A stretch of DNA of 64,000 nucleotides. Source: Phycisphaeraceae bacterium (GTDB lineage Bacteria > Planctomycetota > Phycisphaerae > Phycisphaerales > Phycisphaeraceae). Shown here one piece after another: positions 16,173 through 26,355 of this stretch; the stretch's first letter is position 1; each line of letters begins with the position of its first letter. The notes under the pieces are model-generated. The model was not told the DNA's origin. It saw only the letters and a program-made list of their open reading frames with translations, and searched no databases. The position numbers and the translations under genes are program-made. The stretch is taken from contig JADLFV010000144.1 of assembly GCA_020849625.1 (NCBI GenBank), positions 1 through 64,000 on the forward strand, given 5' to 3'.

Positions 16173-19100
16173 TCATTTTACCGCCGACTGTGTCCACGGC
16201 GCTGCAAAACTGTAGCGCCCGGCCTTCACTTCATACAGCGCCGCGCTGCCTTCCATGCGCAGGAAGCGCACGCCTTCAGACTCAACCGCGGCATGGCCGG
16301 ACTCGGTGACGGTGGAAGCGTCAGCGGTTGGGATATACACGGTGGCGACCGTGTTGGCTGGGATGGTGATGTTCAGTTCGAAGCGGTTGTCAGCGATGTG
16401 CCAGGCGCTTTCGATCTGGCCGCGCACGCTGCGGTAGGAGGCCTTGGCCCAGGTCAATCCGCTGCCGGCAGGGCGCTCGACGGGGTTGGCCAGGCGGGGA
16501 TGAATCTTGATGCGGGCAAAGCCGGGACCGTCGGACTCGATGCCTGCGACGGCGCTGTAGAGCCAGTTGCCGACGGAGCCGAAGGCATAGTGAGCGAACG
16601 AATTCATCTGCGGCGTCTGGAAGCCCTTGTCCTCGGTCCAGCCGTCCCAGCGCTCCCAGATGCTGGTGGCGCCCTGGCGAATGGAGTAGCCCCACGAAGG
16701 GAAGGTTTCGTTGAGCAGCAGGCGATAGGCCACGTCATTGCGGCCGATCGCAGTCAGCGCAGGCAGTGAGAAGCCGACGCCGATGAACCCGGTGGACAGG
16801 TGCCAGTCGCGGCTGCGGACGTCTTCGATCAGAAGCGCAGCCGTCTTGTCGCGAAGTTCATCGGGCAATAAATCAAAGTTCAGGGCCATCAGATAACAAG
16901 CCTGCGTGTCACCCTTGACCCGGCCGTCAGGTGTGACGTATGCGTCGTTGAATGCTTTGCGAATCTGCTGGAAAAGCTGCTCGTATTTGGCGGCATCCTC
17001 ATCACATCCGAGCACGGCTGCGGACCTGGCGACCAGGTGCGTGCTCAGCGCGAAGTAGGCGGTGGCCAGCACGTCCTTGGGCGTGTCAGCATTGATTGAG
17101 AGCCATTCGCCGAAGCCTGCGGCCGGCCGCAGCAGCTTGTCGCTGTTGTTGCGGCAGTACTCGACCCAACGGACCATGTTGTCGAAGTGGTCTTCGAGAT
17201 AGCGTGTGTCGTTGGTGAACTGGTACATGACCCAGGGGCAGATGACACCCGCATCGCCCCACGCCGCGACGCCGTAGCCGGTCATCCCGCCGGTGGGCGC
17301 GACGTTGGGATAAGCGCCCTCGGCGTTCTGGCCGTCGTCGAGATCGATCAGCCACTTGGTGAAGAATGCGCTGACGTCCATGTTCCAGTTGGCGGTGGGG
17401 ATGAAGATCTGGGCGTCGCCGGTCCACCCGAGTCGTTCATCGCGCTGCGGGCAATCGGTGGGGATTTCGATGAAGTTGGCCCGCTGGGTCCAGAGGATGT
17501 TGCTGACAAGCTGGTTGACCAGCGGGCTGGAGCACTCGAAGAAGCCGACCTGCGGCGTATCACTGTTGAGCGCGATGCCGGTGACCGTCAGGTCCACATC
17601 ATCTGGAAGGCCGGCAATTTCAGCGTAGCGGAAGCCGTGGAAGGTGAAGGTCGGCTCCCATGTGAATTGGCCGCCGGCCGCGACGTAGTGATCGGTGGCC
17701 AGGGCGGTTCGCAGGTTCTCGGTGTAGAGCGTGCCGTCGGGATTCAATATCTCGGCATGGCGCAGCACGAGTTTCGTCCCGGCAGGCAACGCACCTTGCA
17801 GGCGCAGGCGGCCGGCGAAGTTCTGGCCCAAGTCGTAAATCCAGCAGCCCGGCGCGATCTGTCTGCTGCTGAGCGGAGTCAGCTCGCCGGTGCGGCGCAC
17901 GGGCACGCCGGGATGCGCTTCGATGGCAGCCTCGGTGGCGGGCTCCACGGTGACAGCGCTCCACCGGGCGTCATCGAAACCGGGCGCGTCCCAGCCGATC
18001 TGGCTGCGCGTGGCATCGTAAAGTTCACCCATCTGCATGTCGGAGCCGCGGATCGGGCCCTGGCTGCCGCGCCAGGACTCATCGCTGGCGATCACCTGTT
18101 TCGAGCCGTCGGCGAATTCAATTTCCAGTTGCGCCAGCAGCGATAAGGTGCGGCCGTAGCGGAAGGCGCCCTGGAAACCGACGTGGCCCGCGTACCAGCC
18201 CGGGGCGAGCACCGCGCCCACGGCATTGTCACCCTGTTGGAGCAAATCGGTCACGTCGTAAGTCTGATAGTAGATGCGTTTGTTGAAGTCGGACCAGCCG
18301 GGACTGAACTGATCTTCGCTGACGGTGCGGCCGTTGATGTGCAGCTCGTAGAACCCGCGAGCCGTGACGTACACCATCGCACGGCGCACAGTTTTGTCGA
18401 TATCGAAATCGCGGCGCAGATAGGGGCAGGGATCGAGGATGTTGCCGTGGGTCAGCCAATTCCATGGCGGTTCGCCCATGGCCGCCAGGCGGCGCGGAGC
18501 CGGCCACGATGAATCATCGAAGTCGGCGCTGAACCAGTGGTCCGGCTCCTGATCGCTGCAGCGCCAGCTTTCATCCAGTTGCTGCGTGATGACCCGGCCG
18601 TCGGCCAGCAGGATAACGAACTTGCCCGCTGCGCCTGCTCGCGAAGGCTTCTCGTTCTGTGCGATCAGCGCCAGGGCATTGGGCCCGGACTTCAGGGCCG
18701 TGGTGATGTCGAACATCTTGGGCGCCCGCAAGTGATTCTGCCGCACGCCGGTGGGCTCGAAACGTTGACCGTTGACCAGCAGCATGGTCACCAGGTCATC
18801 CGCGGTGACGGTGGCGGTAGCGCGGGCGATCGCGGTATCAGCGGGCAATTCCAGCACGCGACGAAACACGCGCTGGCCTTGTGGGGCCTTGGACATGGGA
18901 TCGCCCGCGGCTTCGGGAAACCAGTACCAGGAGCAGTCTTCCAGCGAAGCGCCGTACTCAGCCGCTTCCGCGTCGTCGATCTTCGGCTGATGCGTGATCC
19001 ACTTTGCTTGCCAATCGCTTTTTTCCAGCAGGCCCATCGTCCAGCGGGTGGACTCGCTCCAGGGGCCTGGGTTGCCCTGCTCGTCCCACAGGCGAACCTT

Positions 19101-19439
19101 CCACCAGCAAGCGGCGCGACTGGTCAACGGCTTACCGGCATAAACGACGGCATTGCACTGGTCGGTCTCAACTTTGCCGCTGTCCCAGAGATCCGCCTGG
19201 TCGGCCGCGAGCTGGTCAGGCGAGGAAGCGACCAGCACCTGATAGGCGGACTGAGCAACCCCGCGGCGCGGATCGTTCATCTGCCAGGAAAGGCGCGGCT
19301 GCGCTGCATCGATGCCCAGCGGGGCGCTTCGGTATTCACAGCGCAAGTGATCGGCCTGCGACTGGGCCAGAGCGGAGAACGACATTAACAACACAGAGCC
19401 TGTCGCCAGTGCCAGTTGCCACCAATTCTGAAATCGCAA
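16173..19439 (-). CDS. Exported alpha-L-rhamnosidase, GH78
   Basis: About 1088 residues. It is best started at the TTG at 19439, nine bases after GGAG and directly before a signal peptide (RFQNWWQLALATGSVLLMSF, then SALAQ); the open frame extends further but overlaps the next upstream gene. Domain order fits GH78: N-terminal beta-sandwich modules (GIDAAQPRLSWQMNDPRRG near 30-50; FSPGWSDFNKRIYYQTYDVT), then an alpha-toroid catalytic domain with the hallmark DCPQRDERLGWTGDAQ, whose acidic residues include the general acid, and a closing beta domain. It removes terminal rhamnose from glycans or plant glycosides outside the cytoplasm. Confidence 0.93.
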   Translation of the reverse strand: MRFQNWWQLALATGSVLLMSFSALAQSQADHLRCEYRSAPLGIDAAQPRLSWQMNDPRRGVAQSAYQVLVASSPDQLAADQADLWDSGKVETDQCNAVVYAGKPLTSRAACWWKVRLWDEQGNPGPWSESTRWTMGLLEKSDWQAKWITHQPKIDDAEAAEYGASLEDCSWYWFPEAAGDPMSKAPQGQRVFRRVLELPADTAIARATATVTADDLVTMLLVNGQRFEPTGVRQNHLRAPKMFDITTALKSGPNALALIAQNEKPSRAGAAGKFVILLADGRVITQQLDESWRCSDQEPDHWFSADFDDSSWPAPRRLAAMGEPPWNWLTHGNILDPCPYLRRDFDIDKTVRRAMVYVTARGFYELHINGRTVSEDQFSPGWSDFNKRIYYQTYDVTDLLQQGDNAVGAVLAPGWYAGHVGFQGAFRYGRTLSLLAQLEIEFADGSKQVIASDESWRGSQGPIRGSDMQMGELYDATRSQIGWDAPGFDDARWSAVTVEPATEAAIEAHPGVPVRRTGELTPLSSRQIAPGCWIYDLGQNFAGRLRLQGALPAGTKLVLRHAEILNPDGTLYTENLRTALATDHYVAAGGQFTWEPTFTFHGFRYAEIAGLPDDVDLTVTGIALNSDTPQVGFFECSSPLVNQLVSNILWTQRANFIEIPTDCPQRDERLGWTGDAQIFIPTANWNMDVSAFFTKWLIDLDDGQNAEGAYPNVAPTGGMTGYGVAAWGDAGVICPWVMYQFTNDTRYLEDHFDNMVRWVEYCRNNSDKLLRPAAGFGEWLSINADTPKDVLATAYFALSTHLVARSAAVLGCDEDAAKYEQLFQQIRKAFNDAYVTPDGRVKGDTQACYLMALNFDLLPDELRDKTAALLIEDVRSRDWHLSTGFIGVGFSLPALTAIGRNDVAYRLLLNETFPSWGYSIRQGATSIWERWDGWTEDKGFQTPQMNSFAHYAFGSVGNWLYSAVAGIESDGPGFARIKIHPRLANPVERPAGSGLTWAKASYRSVRGQIESAWHIADNRFELNITIPANTVATVYIPTADASTVTESGHAAVESEGVRFLRMEGSAALYEVKAGRYSFAAPWTQSAVK

Positions 19440-19512
19440 GGTTCGGTTCTCCGTTGTGAAATGCGATGAGATGGGTTTGACGGCCGGTAAACCGGCCTCC
19501 GCCGCGCTCAGG

Positions 19513-19950
19513 TCAGTCTTCCCAGGGCGAGCCCAGAGCGTAGAGCACACAATCATTCTCGTCATAGAAAACGTAATGCGCCTCGATGCCCAGGGCGGAG
19601 CTGCCGCCGAAGAACTTGAGCACATCCACGCTGTGCGGATCCTGGCCGGTGGCGCGGCGGACGGTGCGGGTGAACAATTCAAGATCGACACCGATGTCCG
19701 TGTCGCCATAGAGTTCGAGGTCCACGCCGCTCATGGGCAGGTCGATGTGAGCCTCCTGAATGCCGACACTGCTCTCGATCACGTCCTGGCGCGGCGTGCC
19801 GACAGGATAGAGATGTTTGAGATAGCCGTAGTTGCGATGCTGATAGCCGACCATGGCCTCGGGGTCCTGCCAGGGCGAAGTGCAACCGCCGACCACCAGC
19901 AGGCCGGCCAGCAACCACAGGCAATACAAGTGACGGTTCATGACGAGCAT
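19513..19950 (-). CDS. Small lipoprotein of unknown function
   Basis: 145 residues (142 if the ATG at 19941 is used). The N-terminus is a lipoprotein signal with the lipobox VVGGC near 20-24. The rest is small and acidic (DLPMSGVDLELYGDTDIG, DENDCVLYALGSPWED) without a recognised motif. It lies about 70 bases upstream of the GH78 gene on the same strand and could be co-transcribed with it. Function unknown. Confidence 0.7.
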   Translation of the reverse strand: MLVMNRHLYCLWLLAGLLVVGGCTSPWQDPEAMVGYQHRNYGYLKHLYPVGTPRQDVIESSVGIQEAHIDLPMSGVDLELYGDTDIGVDLELFTRTVRRATGQDPHSVDVLKFFGGSSALGIEAHYVFYDENDCVLYALGSPWED

Positions 19951-20018
19951 GGTCTAACACCGCTGTGCTGCTGTCAACGCATGAATCGTTCCGTGTGTCA
20001 GGGCTGCGATAACAGAAA

Positions 20019-20039
20019 CCCACGGCGACACGCCGTGGG
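20019..20039 (-). terminator. Hairpin terminator candidate
   Basis: CCCACGGCG and CGCCGTGGG form a perfect nine-base stem with a three-base loop. Read leftward, it is followed by TTTCTGTT. It lies about 50 bases beyond the stop of the exported protein gene ending at 20089. Confidence 0.5.
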
Positions 20040-20088
20040 CTACGTCGCTGGGGGGGGCAGCTTCTGGTGAATCTTCCGGGGGCGGAGG

Positions 20089-22845
20089 TCAGGGCTGCGG
20101 CGGCGTCATGTCCAGCTCGATCGCCGCGTGCAGGCCGCCGTCGTCGAGCGTCACGCCGAAATCCCCAGCCCGAATGCCCTGCAGTGCCTGCATCGTGGCG
20201 GGACCTTCTTTGGGCGCGCCGGGGTGGCCGAAGATGACCGACTGCATGGTCTGGTCCTGCTCGTTCCACTCGTAGCTGCCGCCGCCGGGGCTGATCAGGC
20301 GCATGTGCCACAAGCGCTGGTGCAGCTTGACCGGGTCCTGATCAGGATACAGCCGCCTCCACTCGTTGAGGATGGGCAGGTTGGCGAAGGCCTGTTGCTG
20401 CAACTGTCCTTGATAGCCTTCACCCATCACCTGCGACAGCAGCGGCACCACGTCGGCGTCGGCATGCACCGCGAAGTTGCTGCCGAGCCAGGGCGGGGCG
20501 CCGTTGTCACCGGGACCATCCAACTGCCGATCGATGGCGTGCTGCAACACTGTTTCGCTGAGGCTGATGATCAGGGCCTTGCCGGTGGCTGCGTAGTAGA
20601 AAGCAAAGTCTCCGCCGATCTCCGCCTGACGCTGAGCGCGTGACTGCGGCGCCTCGCTGACTTTGACGTAGGATGTATCGTGGTAGGTGAGTGTTTCCCA
20701 TGCGGTCATGCCGGGCGCCGACTGCTCGATGAAGGCGCGGACGCCGGCCAGGAATGCCGCCAGTTTCAGGCCGTTGTTGGACTCGGCGTAAAAAGCCACG
20801 GGCAGATGCCAAAGGTTATTTTCCACGAACTCCTGCGGGTCATCGTCCGCCATCGCCTGCTGCCAGAACGGATCGCGGTCCAGGTAGAGCGCCACGCTGC
20901 CACTCATCCAACCCACCGGATCGACCTGCAACTGCGGGGCCATGGCGACGGCCCAGTTGGTCATCTGCTTGAAAGAGGGCGATTCCTTGTTGATCGCCAG
21001 CACGAAGTGCAGCAGCGCATCGGCGTGCGGATCACCGGCCGTTCCTTCCAGCGAGGCACCGGCCGAAAAGTCCACGATCTGGCTGTATTCCGTTCCGGCG
21101 ATCAACGGCATCACGGTCAGGTCCGCCCGCAAGGTGTTCTCGCGCTTGACCAGGCGAAAGGCGATTGGATCGAAGGCGACCGTCCAGTTGCGCTCATAGC
21201 CCAGCCGCCATTGCTCATAGACACGCGCTTCCTGCTGCGTCACCTGGTCCAGGTTCAACTCGGCGATGGGTGTGAGAAACGCCAGTGAACCGTACACGCT
21301 GGAGCGCGGCCCGTCGGCGGCAAGAATCAAATCACCGGCGTCGGGCAGTGGTTTATCGAAGTAGATCGGGCCGGGTTTCACGTCGCCGGCCGCCAGTTGA
21401 AACATGTAGGTCGCCTGCAATTCTGAAAGCACAGCCGCGGCCCGGGTGCGACGCGAGGTTCCGATGCGCCAGCGCGGCCCGCACCAGCGGCGAATGGTCT
21501 TGTCCGAAATGACGATCAATGCCGTCTCTTCCGCTTCGCTGCGCGGATAGCGATCGCGGAAAAAGACATACTCGGGCGACGCAGCCAGGGCGGGCTGCTT
21601 GCCCTGCGACACGGCGATCAGACGCGCCAACTGTGCCGGCGAATTGGTCACCACCACCGCATCGCCGACCGCGGCGATGTACGCGCACACCGCCCGGTCC
21701 GGCGAGCGAAACGCGGTGTACGCCACACCATCGGTCTCGCCTTTTTCGATCTGCACGCCCGCCTCGACATTGGCCAGCATGGCCGCCTGCGTCAGCAGCA
21801 GATTCAACAGGCCGGCCGGATTGTCGCTCTCGAACAGCACCGCCAGGTCGGTGCCGGTGGGCAGATAGGGATCGCTGCCGGTCACCGCGACGCTGGCGAT
21901 CACCTGCGGGCCAAGCAGCCTGGCGATCTGGCTCATGGGCAGCAGCAGTTGCCGCTGATAGCGCTGGCGGGTCATGGCGTCTTCGCTGCGCGGCTGCATC
22001 AGATCGAGCACCGGCAAACCGTGCGCGTCGTTTTCATCCCACAGGTCGATCAGGGCCGTGAAACTCGGCACAAACAAGGCGTGCTGATCATCGGGAATCA
22101 GCGACGCCAAGGGATCGAGGTCCGGGGAAAGTCCCGCGATGCGCGCGCTCCAGTCGAACTCCGCCACGGTGATGCCTGCAATGCTGTCCACCGCCACGGT
22201 CGGCTCGGCGTCATCGGTCCGCGGCAGCACACGGTCCAACTGGAGGTTTTCGCTCATGGCCCGTCCGCCGCTGATCAGGGCGTAGGTATCGACCAGTTCA
22301 CCTGTCTGCCGCCAGGGCTGCCATTGCTCTGCCGGTTGGGACGGGGCCTTGTCGCCCAATGCCTGACGGATCGATCGCACCTGGTGACGGAACCACGCTG
22401 AGCCGGGAAGCGATTGATCCAGCAGGCCCTGGTAGTGATCGAGCTTGACCAGCAGAAAGTCATCGCGGGCATCAGAGCTGCCATCCTCGGGCGCGATGGT
22501 GAAGCGTAGCGTCGTGACGCCGTCGATCTGCGGACTGGAGAACATCAATCGCCCGCTGACCGGCTGACCGGCCGGGACGCAAAACGCCAGGCGACAGCGA
22601 TCGGCCAACGGCTTGTCCCAGTCATTCTCGCCGACCACCGAACTGATCCACGCCTCGCCCTCGCCGTCAAGCACGATGTGGATTGGCATGTCACCGTAAT
22701 ACCAGGATTCATTGAACTGCGAAGGCATCTCGCCTCCGCTGAGGTTCAGTTGGCGCAGGGTGCGGACGTAGTACCCATCCTCTGCATGAACAGAAACAGC
22801 AACCAGCGCAAGCAATGCGACCAGCGGAAGAGTTGATCTGCTCAT
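20089..22845 (-). CDS. Large exported protein of unknown function
   Basis: About 918 residues from the ATG at 22845, which follows AGGGG by about six bases and starts a signal peptide ending near SVHAE. The sequence alternates beta-rich and helical stretches with no enzyme motif I recognise; segments such as LIPDDQHALFVPSFTALIDL, FAVHADADVVPLLSQVMGEG and FAFYYAATGKALIISLSETV recall the large DUF3352-like exported proteins of planctomycetes. It resembles in style, not clearly in sequence, the product of 31491-33026. One CTTCCGGGGG copy lies just beyond its stop (20073-20082). Function unknown. Confidence 0.7.
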   Translation of the reverse strand: MSRSTLPLVALLALVAVSVHAEDGYYVRTLRQLNLSGGEMPSQFNESWYYGDMPIHIVLDGEGEAWISSVVGENDWDKPLADRCRLAFCVPAGQPVSGRLMFSSPQIDGVTTLRFTIAPEDGSSDARDDFLLVKLDHYQGLLDQSLPGSAWFRHQVRSIRQALGDKAPSQPAEQWQPWRQTGELVDTYALISGGRAMSENLQLDRVLPRTDDAEPTVAVDSIAGITVAEFDWSARIAGLSPDLDPLASLIPDDQHALFVPSFTALIDLWDENDAHGLPVLDLMQPRSEDAMTRQRYQRQLLLPMSQIARLLGPQVIASVAVTGSDPYLPTGTDLAVLFESDNPAGLLNLLLTQAAMLANVEAGVQIEKGETDGVAYTAFRSPDRAVCAYIAAVGDAVVVTNSPAQLARLIAVSQGKQPALAASPEYVFFRDRYPRSEAEETALIVISDKTIRRWCGPRWRIGTSRRTRAAAVLSELQATYMFQLAAGDVKPGPIYFDKPLPDAGDLILAADGPRSSVYGSLAFLTPIAELNLDQVTQQEARVYEQWRLGYERNWTVAFDPIAFRLVKRENTLRADLTVMPLIAGTEYSQIVDFSAGASLEGTAGDPHADALLHFVLAINKESPSFKQMTNWAVAMAPQLQVDPVGWMSGSVALYLDRDPFWQQAMADDDPQEFVENNLWHLPVAFYAESNNGLKLAAFLAGVRAFIEQSAPGMTAWETLTYHDTSYVKVSEAPQSRAQRQAEIGGDFAFYYAATGKALIISLSETVLQHAIDRQLDGPGDNGAPPWLGSNFAVHADADVVPLLSQVMGEGYQGQLQQQAFANLPILNEWRRLYPDQDPVKLHQRLWHMRLISPGGGSYEWNEQDQTMQSVIFGHPGAPKEGPATMQALQGIRAGDFGVTLDDGGLHAAIELDMTPPQP

Positions 22846-22914
22846 GGGGAGCCCCTTTGTTGAAGAATGGAGGTAAGTCCATTGTACGTCAGTTGCGCGG
22901 GACGCATGCAAAAA

Positions 22915-22943
22915 GAAGCCCACGGATTCAATCCGTGGGCTTC
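22915..22943 (-). terminator. Rho-independent terminator of dnaK
   Basis: A perfect 13-base stem (22915-22927 with 22931-22943) and a three-base loop, followed on the minus strand by TTTTT. It lies about 40 bases after the dnaK stop and 70 bases before the next gene's start, so it separates the two transcripts. Confidence 0.85.
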
Positions 22944-22981
22944 AGGGTTGAGTCAAAGGTTATGCAACTTTGAGAGAGCAG

Positions 22982-24901
<1,920 letters not shown>

Positions 24902-25134
24902 GTCTCACCTCGGTAATGCAAGCAATTGAAATACAGTAAGTTACATTTGGTTCACTGGTGGAGCGCGTGCGGCGTCCCACAGGTGAAATGGCAAACCGGA
25001 TGCCAGAGCGGCGCGGCCTTGGAGGCTGTGGTGAACACCCGGGGCTGCCAGTGTCAAAGGGGCGCACGCTGGGGGCTGCCAAAGCGGCATAGGGAGTGAA
25101 TACCTGTTTTTCTAGGGATTTTTTGGCGGGGGGT
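24902..25134. other. dnaK upstream region without a gene
   Basis: This non-coding stretch lies between the dnaK start and the promoter candidate of the HU gene. An AT-richer patch at about 24920-24960 is the likely place for the dnaK promoter, but no pair of -35 and -10 hexamers stands out. I see no CIRCE inverted repeat and no small gene. Confidence 0.4.
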
Positions 25135-25163
25135 TTGAAAAGTGCGGGAAATCTCGGCAGAAT
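25135..25163 (+). promoter_or_regulatory. Promoter candidate for the HU-like gene
   Basis: TTGAAA at 25135-25140 and CAGAAT at 25158-25163 are 17 bases apart. The leader that would follow contains a hairpin (GCCGCCG at 25178-25184 with CGGCGGC at 25194-25200) before the start at 25271. The -10 match is weak. Confidence 0.35.
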
Positions 25164-25270
25164 GAGCCACCATAAGCGCCGCCGGAATGGTTTCGGCGGC
25201 TGTCTTAGTCACGGACGTGCCGTGAACGTCAGGGAGCATTGATGTTCACCCAACCTGCTAGGAGAGCACC

Positions 25271-25585
25271 ATGGCGAAAAAATCAGGGGCTAAATCACCG
25301 AGCAAGAGCGAGATCTATTCGCAAATCGCGAGCAAGACCGGCCTGGCCAAGCGCGACGTCGCAGCGGTCTTCAACGAACTGTCGCCGGTCATCAAGAAGA
25401 GCCTCAAGTCCAACGGCATCTTCACCATGCCCGGGCTGTGCAAGATGGTCGTCAAGAAGAAGCCGGCCACCAAGGCCCGCCAGGGTAAGAACCCCTTCAC
25501 CGGCGAGATAATGATGTTCAAGGCCAAGCCCGCCTCCAAGACCGTCCGCATCCGTCCGCTCAAGAGCCTCAAGGACATGCTGTAA
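25271..25585 (+). CDS. HU-family DNA-binding protein
   Basis: 104 residues starting MAKKSGAKSPSKSEIYSQIA; the helical first half (LAKRDVAAVFNELSPVIKKSL) and the beta-arm half (TMPGLCKMVVKKKPATKAR, then GKNPFTGEIMMFKAKPASKT) match HU/IHF. The GKNPFTGE segment equals the conserved GRNPxTGE at the arm tip that intercalates in DNA. It is slightly longer than the usual 90 residues because of a lysine-rich N-terminal tail. AGGAGAG lies four bases before the ATG. It is a nucleoid protein, probably transcribed alone, since two terminators follow. Confidence 0.93.
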   Translation: MAKKSGAKSPSKSEIYSQIASKTGLAKRDVAAVFNELSPVIKKSLKSNGIFTMPGLCKMVVKKKPATKARQGKNPFTGEIMMFKAKPASKTVRIRPLKSLKDML

Positions 25586-25594
25586 GTTTCACCG

Positions 25595-25622
25595 CCGCGG
25601 CGCCGACCGGCTCCGCGGTTTT
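25595..25622 (+). terminator. Terminator candidate of the HU-like gene
   Basis: CCGCGG at 25595-25600 pairs with CCGCGG at 25613-25618 and is followed by TTTTC. It begins ten bases after the stop. Confidence 0.55.
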
Positions 25623-25651
25623 CATTTGCTTCGATTCACCGTGACCAAGAC

Positions 25652-25690
25652 GAACCCCTGGCGAGCTCCGACGCCAGGGGTTCTTGTTTT
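25652..25690 (+). terminator. Strong Rho-independent terminator
   Basis: GAACCCCTGGCG (25652-25663) pairs perfectly with CGCCAGGGGTTC (25672-25683) around an eight-base loop, followed by TTGTTTT. It backs up the weaker terminator at 25595. Confidence 0.85.
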
Positions 25691-25716
25691 CACGCAACAT
25701 CCGTACGGCGCCGATG

Positions 25717-25722
25717 TATAAT
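25717..25722 (+). promoter_or_regulatory. -10 box placing transcription start on the ATG
   Basis: A perfect TATAAT lies six bases before the ATG at 25728 and twelve before the next ATG at 25734. A start of transcription about seven bases downstream would give a leaderless or nearly leaderless message. The -35 region (GCAACA at 25694-25699, 17 bases upstream) is a poor match. Confidence 0.4.
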
Positions 25723-25727
25723 GGACG

Positions 25728-25943
25728 ATGTGTATGAAGCCCGACCGCTCACATTGGCCCGTGAAAAAGTTTACCATCGGCCAGGAACCGCCTCCCGAGG
25801 TGGCTGAGGCGCATCTGAGCCCTTCGCAGCGAATGAACGAGGTCTGGCCGCTCACGCGATTAGCCTGGGAAATCAGTGGAAAATCGATACCTAGCCCCGG
25901 ATCAGCACGATCTACTGCGTGTCTTCATCGACGAGCAGGTTAG
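25728..25943 (+). CDS. Small protein overlapping a nucleotidyltransferase gene
   Basis: 71 residues (69 from the ATG at 25734). The piece PSQRMNEVWPLTRLAWEISGK resembles small hypothetical proteins containing EERLAMVWPLT-like segments, often found beside nucleotidyltransferase genes; that comparison is from memory. It overlaps the next gene's start by 68 bases in another frame. The last 20 residues, inside the overlap, look unconstrained. It could be the partner of a two-gene module, possibly of toxin-antitoxin type, but no toxin motif is visible. Confidence 0.45.
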   Translation: MCMKPDRSHWPVKKFTIGQEPPPEVAEAHLSPSQRMNEVWPLTRLAWEISGKSIPSPGSARSTACLHRRAG

Positions 25944-26355
25944 ATTCCTGATCGTGGACGGCCACGCCTTCGCCGCTCACGCATTCATTCGCACCACCAA
26001 AGACATTGATTTATGGATCGAAGCCACGCCTAAGAATGCTCGGCGCGTCTGGGACGCATTGATGAAATATGGAGCGCCGCTGGCTGCCCATCAGGTGCAA
26101 CCCCGGGACTTTCAGGCGCGCGACCTGGTTTACCAGATGGGCGTCCCCCCGGTCCGCATCGACCTGATCACCAACATCGCCGATATTGACTTTGAGGCTG
26201 CCTGGAAACAGCGGATCGATGTGGAGTTGAGCGGGATGCGCGTGCCGGTCATCGGATTGTCCCACCTGATACAAGCCAAGGAGGCGGCTGGAAGACCGCA
26301 GAACCTGCTCGATGTCCAATCACTCCTGAACGTGCAACGGCGGGAATCACAGTGA
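25876..26355 (+). CDS. Nucleotidyltransferase-fold protein (MNT/AbiEii-like)
   Basis: 159 residues from a GTG at 25876. VDGHAFAAHAFIRTTKDIDLWI near 28-49 matches the minimal nucleotidyltransferase pattern GG/S-x9-DxD, with the metal-binding Asp pair in KDIDLW; the first Gly is replaced by Asp-Gly. RIDLITNI near 95 is the third acidic position. Family members act as nucleotidylating antitoxins or small-molecule transferases. It overlaps the small upstream gene and its TGA overlaps the GTG of argD (26352-26355), so translation may be coupled, although the functional link with argD is unclear. Confidence 0.7.
   Translation: MENRYLAPDQHDLLRVFIDEQVRFLIVDGHAFAAHAFIRTTKDIDLWIEATPKNARRVWDALMKYGAPLAAHQVQPRDFQARDLVYQMGVPPVRIDLITNIADIDFEAAWKQRIDVELSGMRVPVIGLSHLIQAKEAAGRPQNLLDVQSLLNVQRRESQ

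Noticed and set aside
16173..19709. Longer N-terminus for the rhamnosidase (start at 19709)
   Set aside because: The extra 90 residues are low-complexity, overlap the lipoprotein gene on the same strand and would bury the signal peptide.
20050..20057. Run of eight G as a phase-variation tract
   Set aside because: It lies between genes, beyond a stop and near a terminator, with no start codon or promoter close by.
22915..22943. tRNA- or riboswitch-like fold near dnaK
   Set aside because: A simple perfect stem with a three-base loop followed by T on the minus strand is a terminator.
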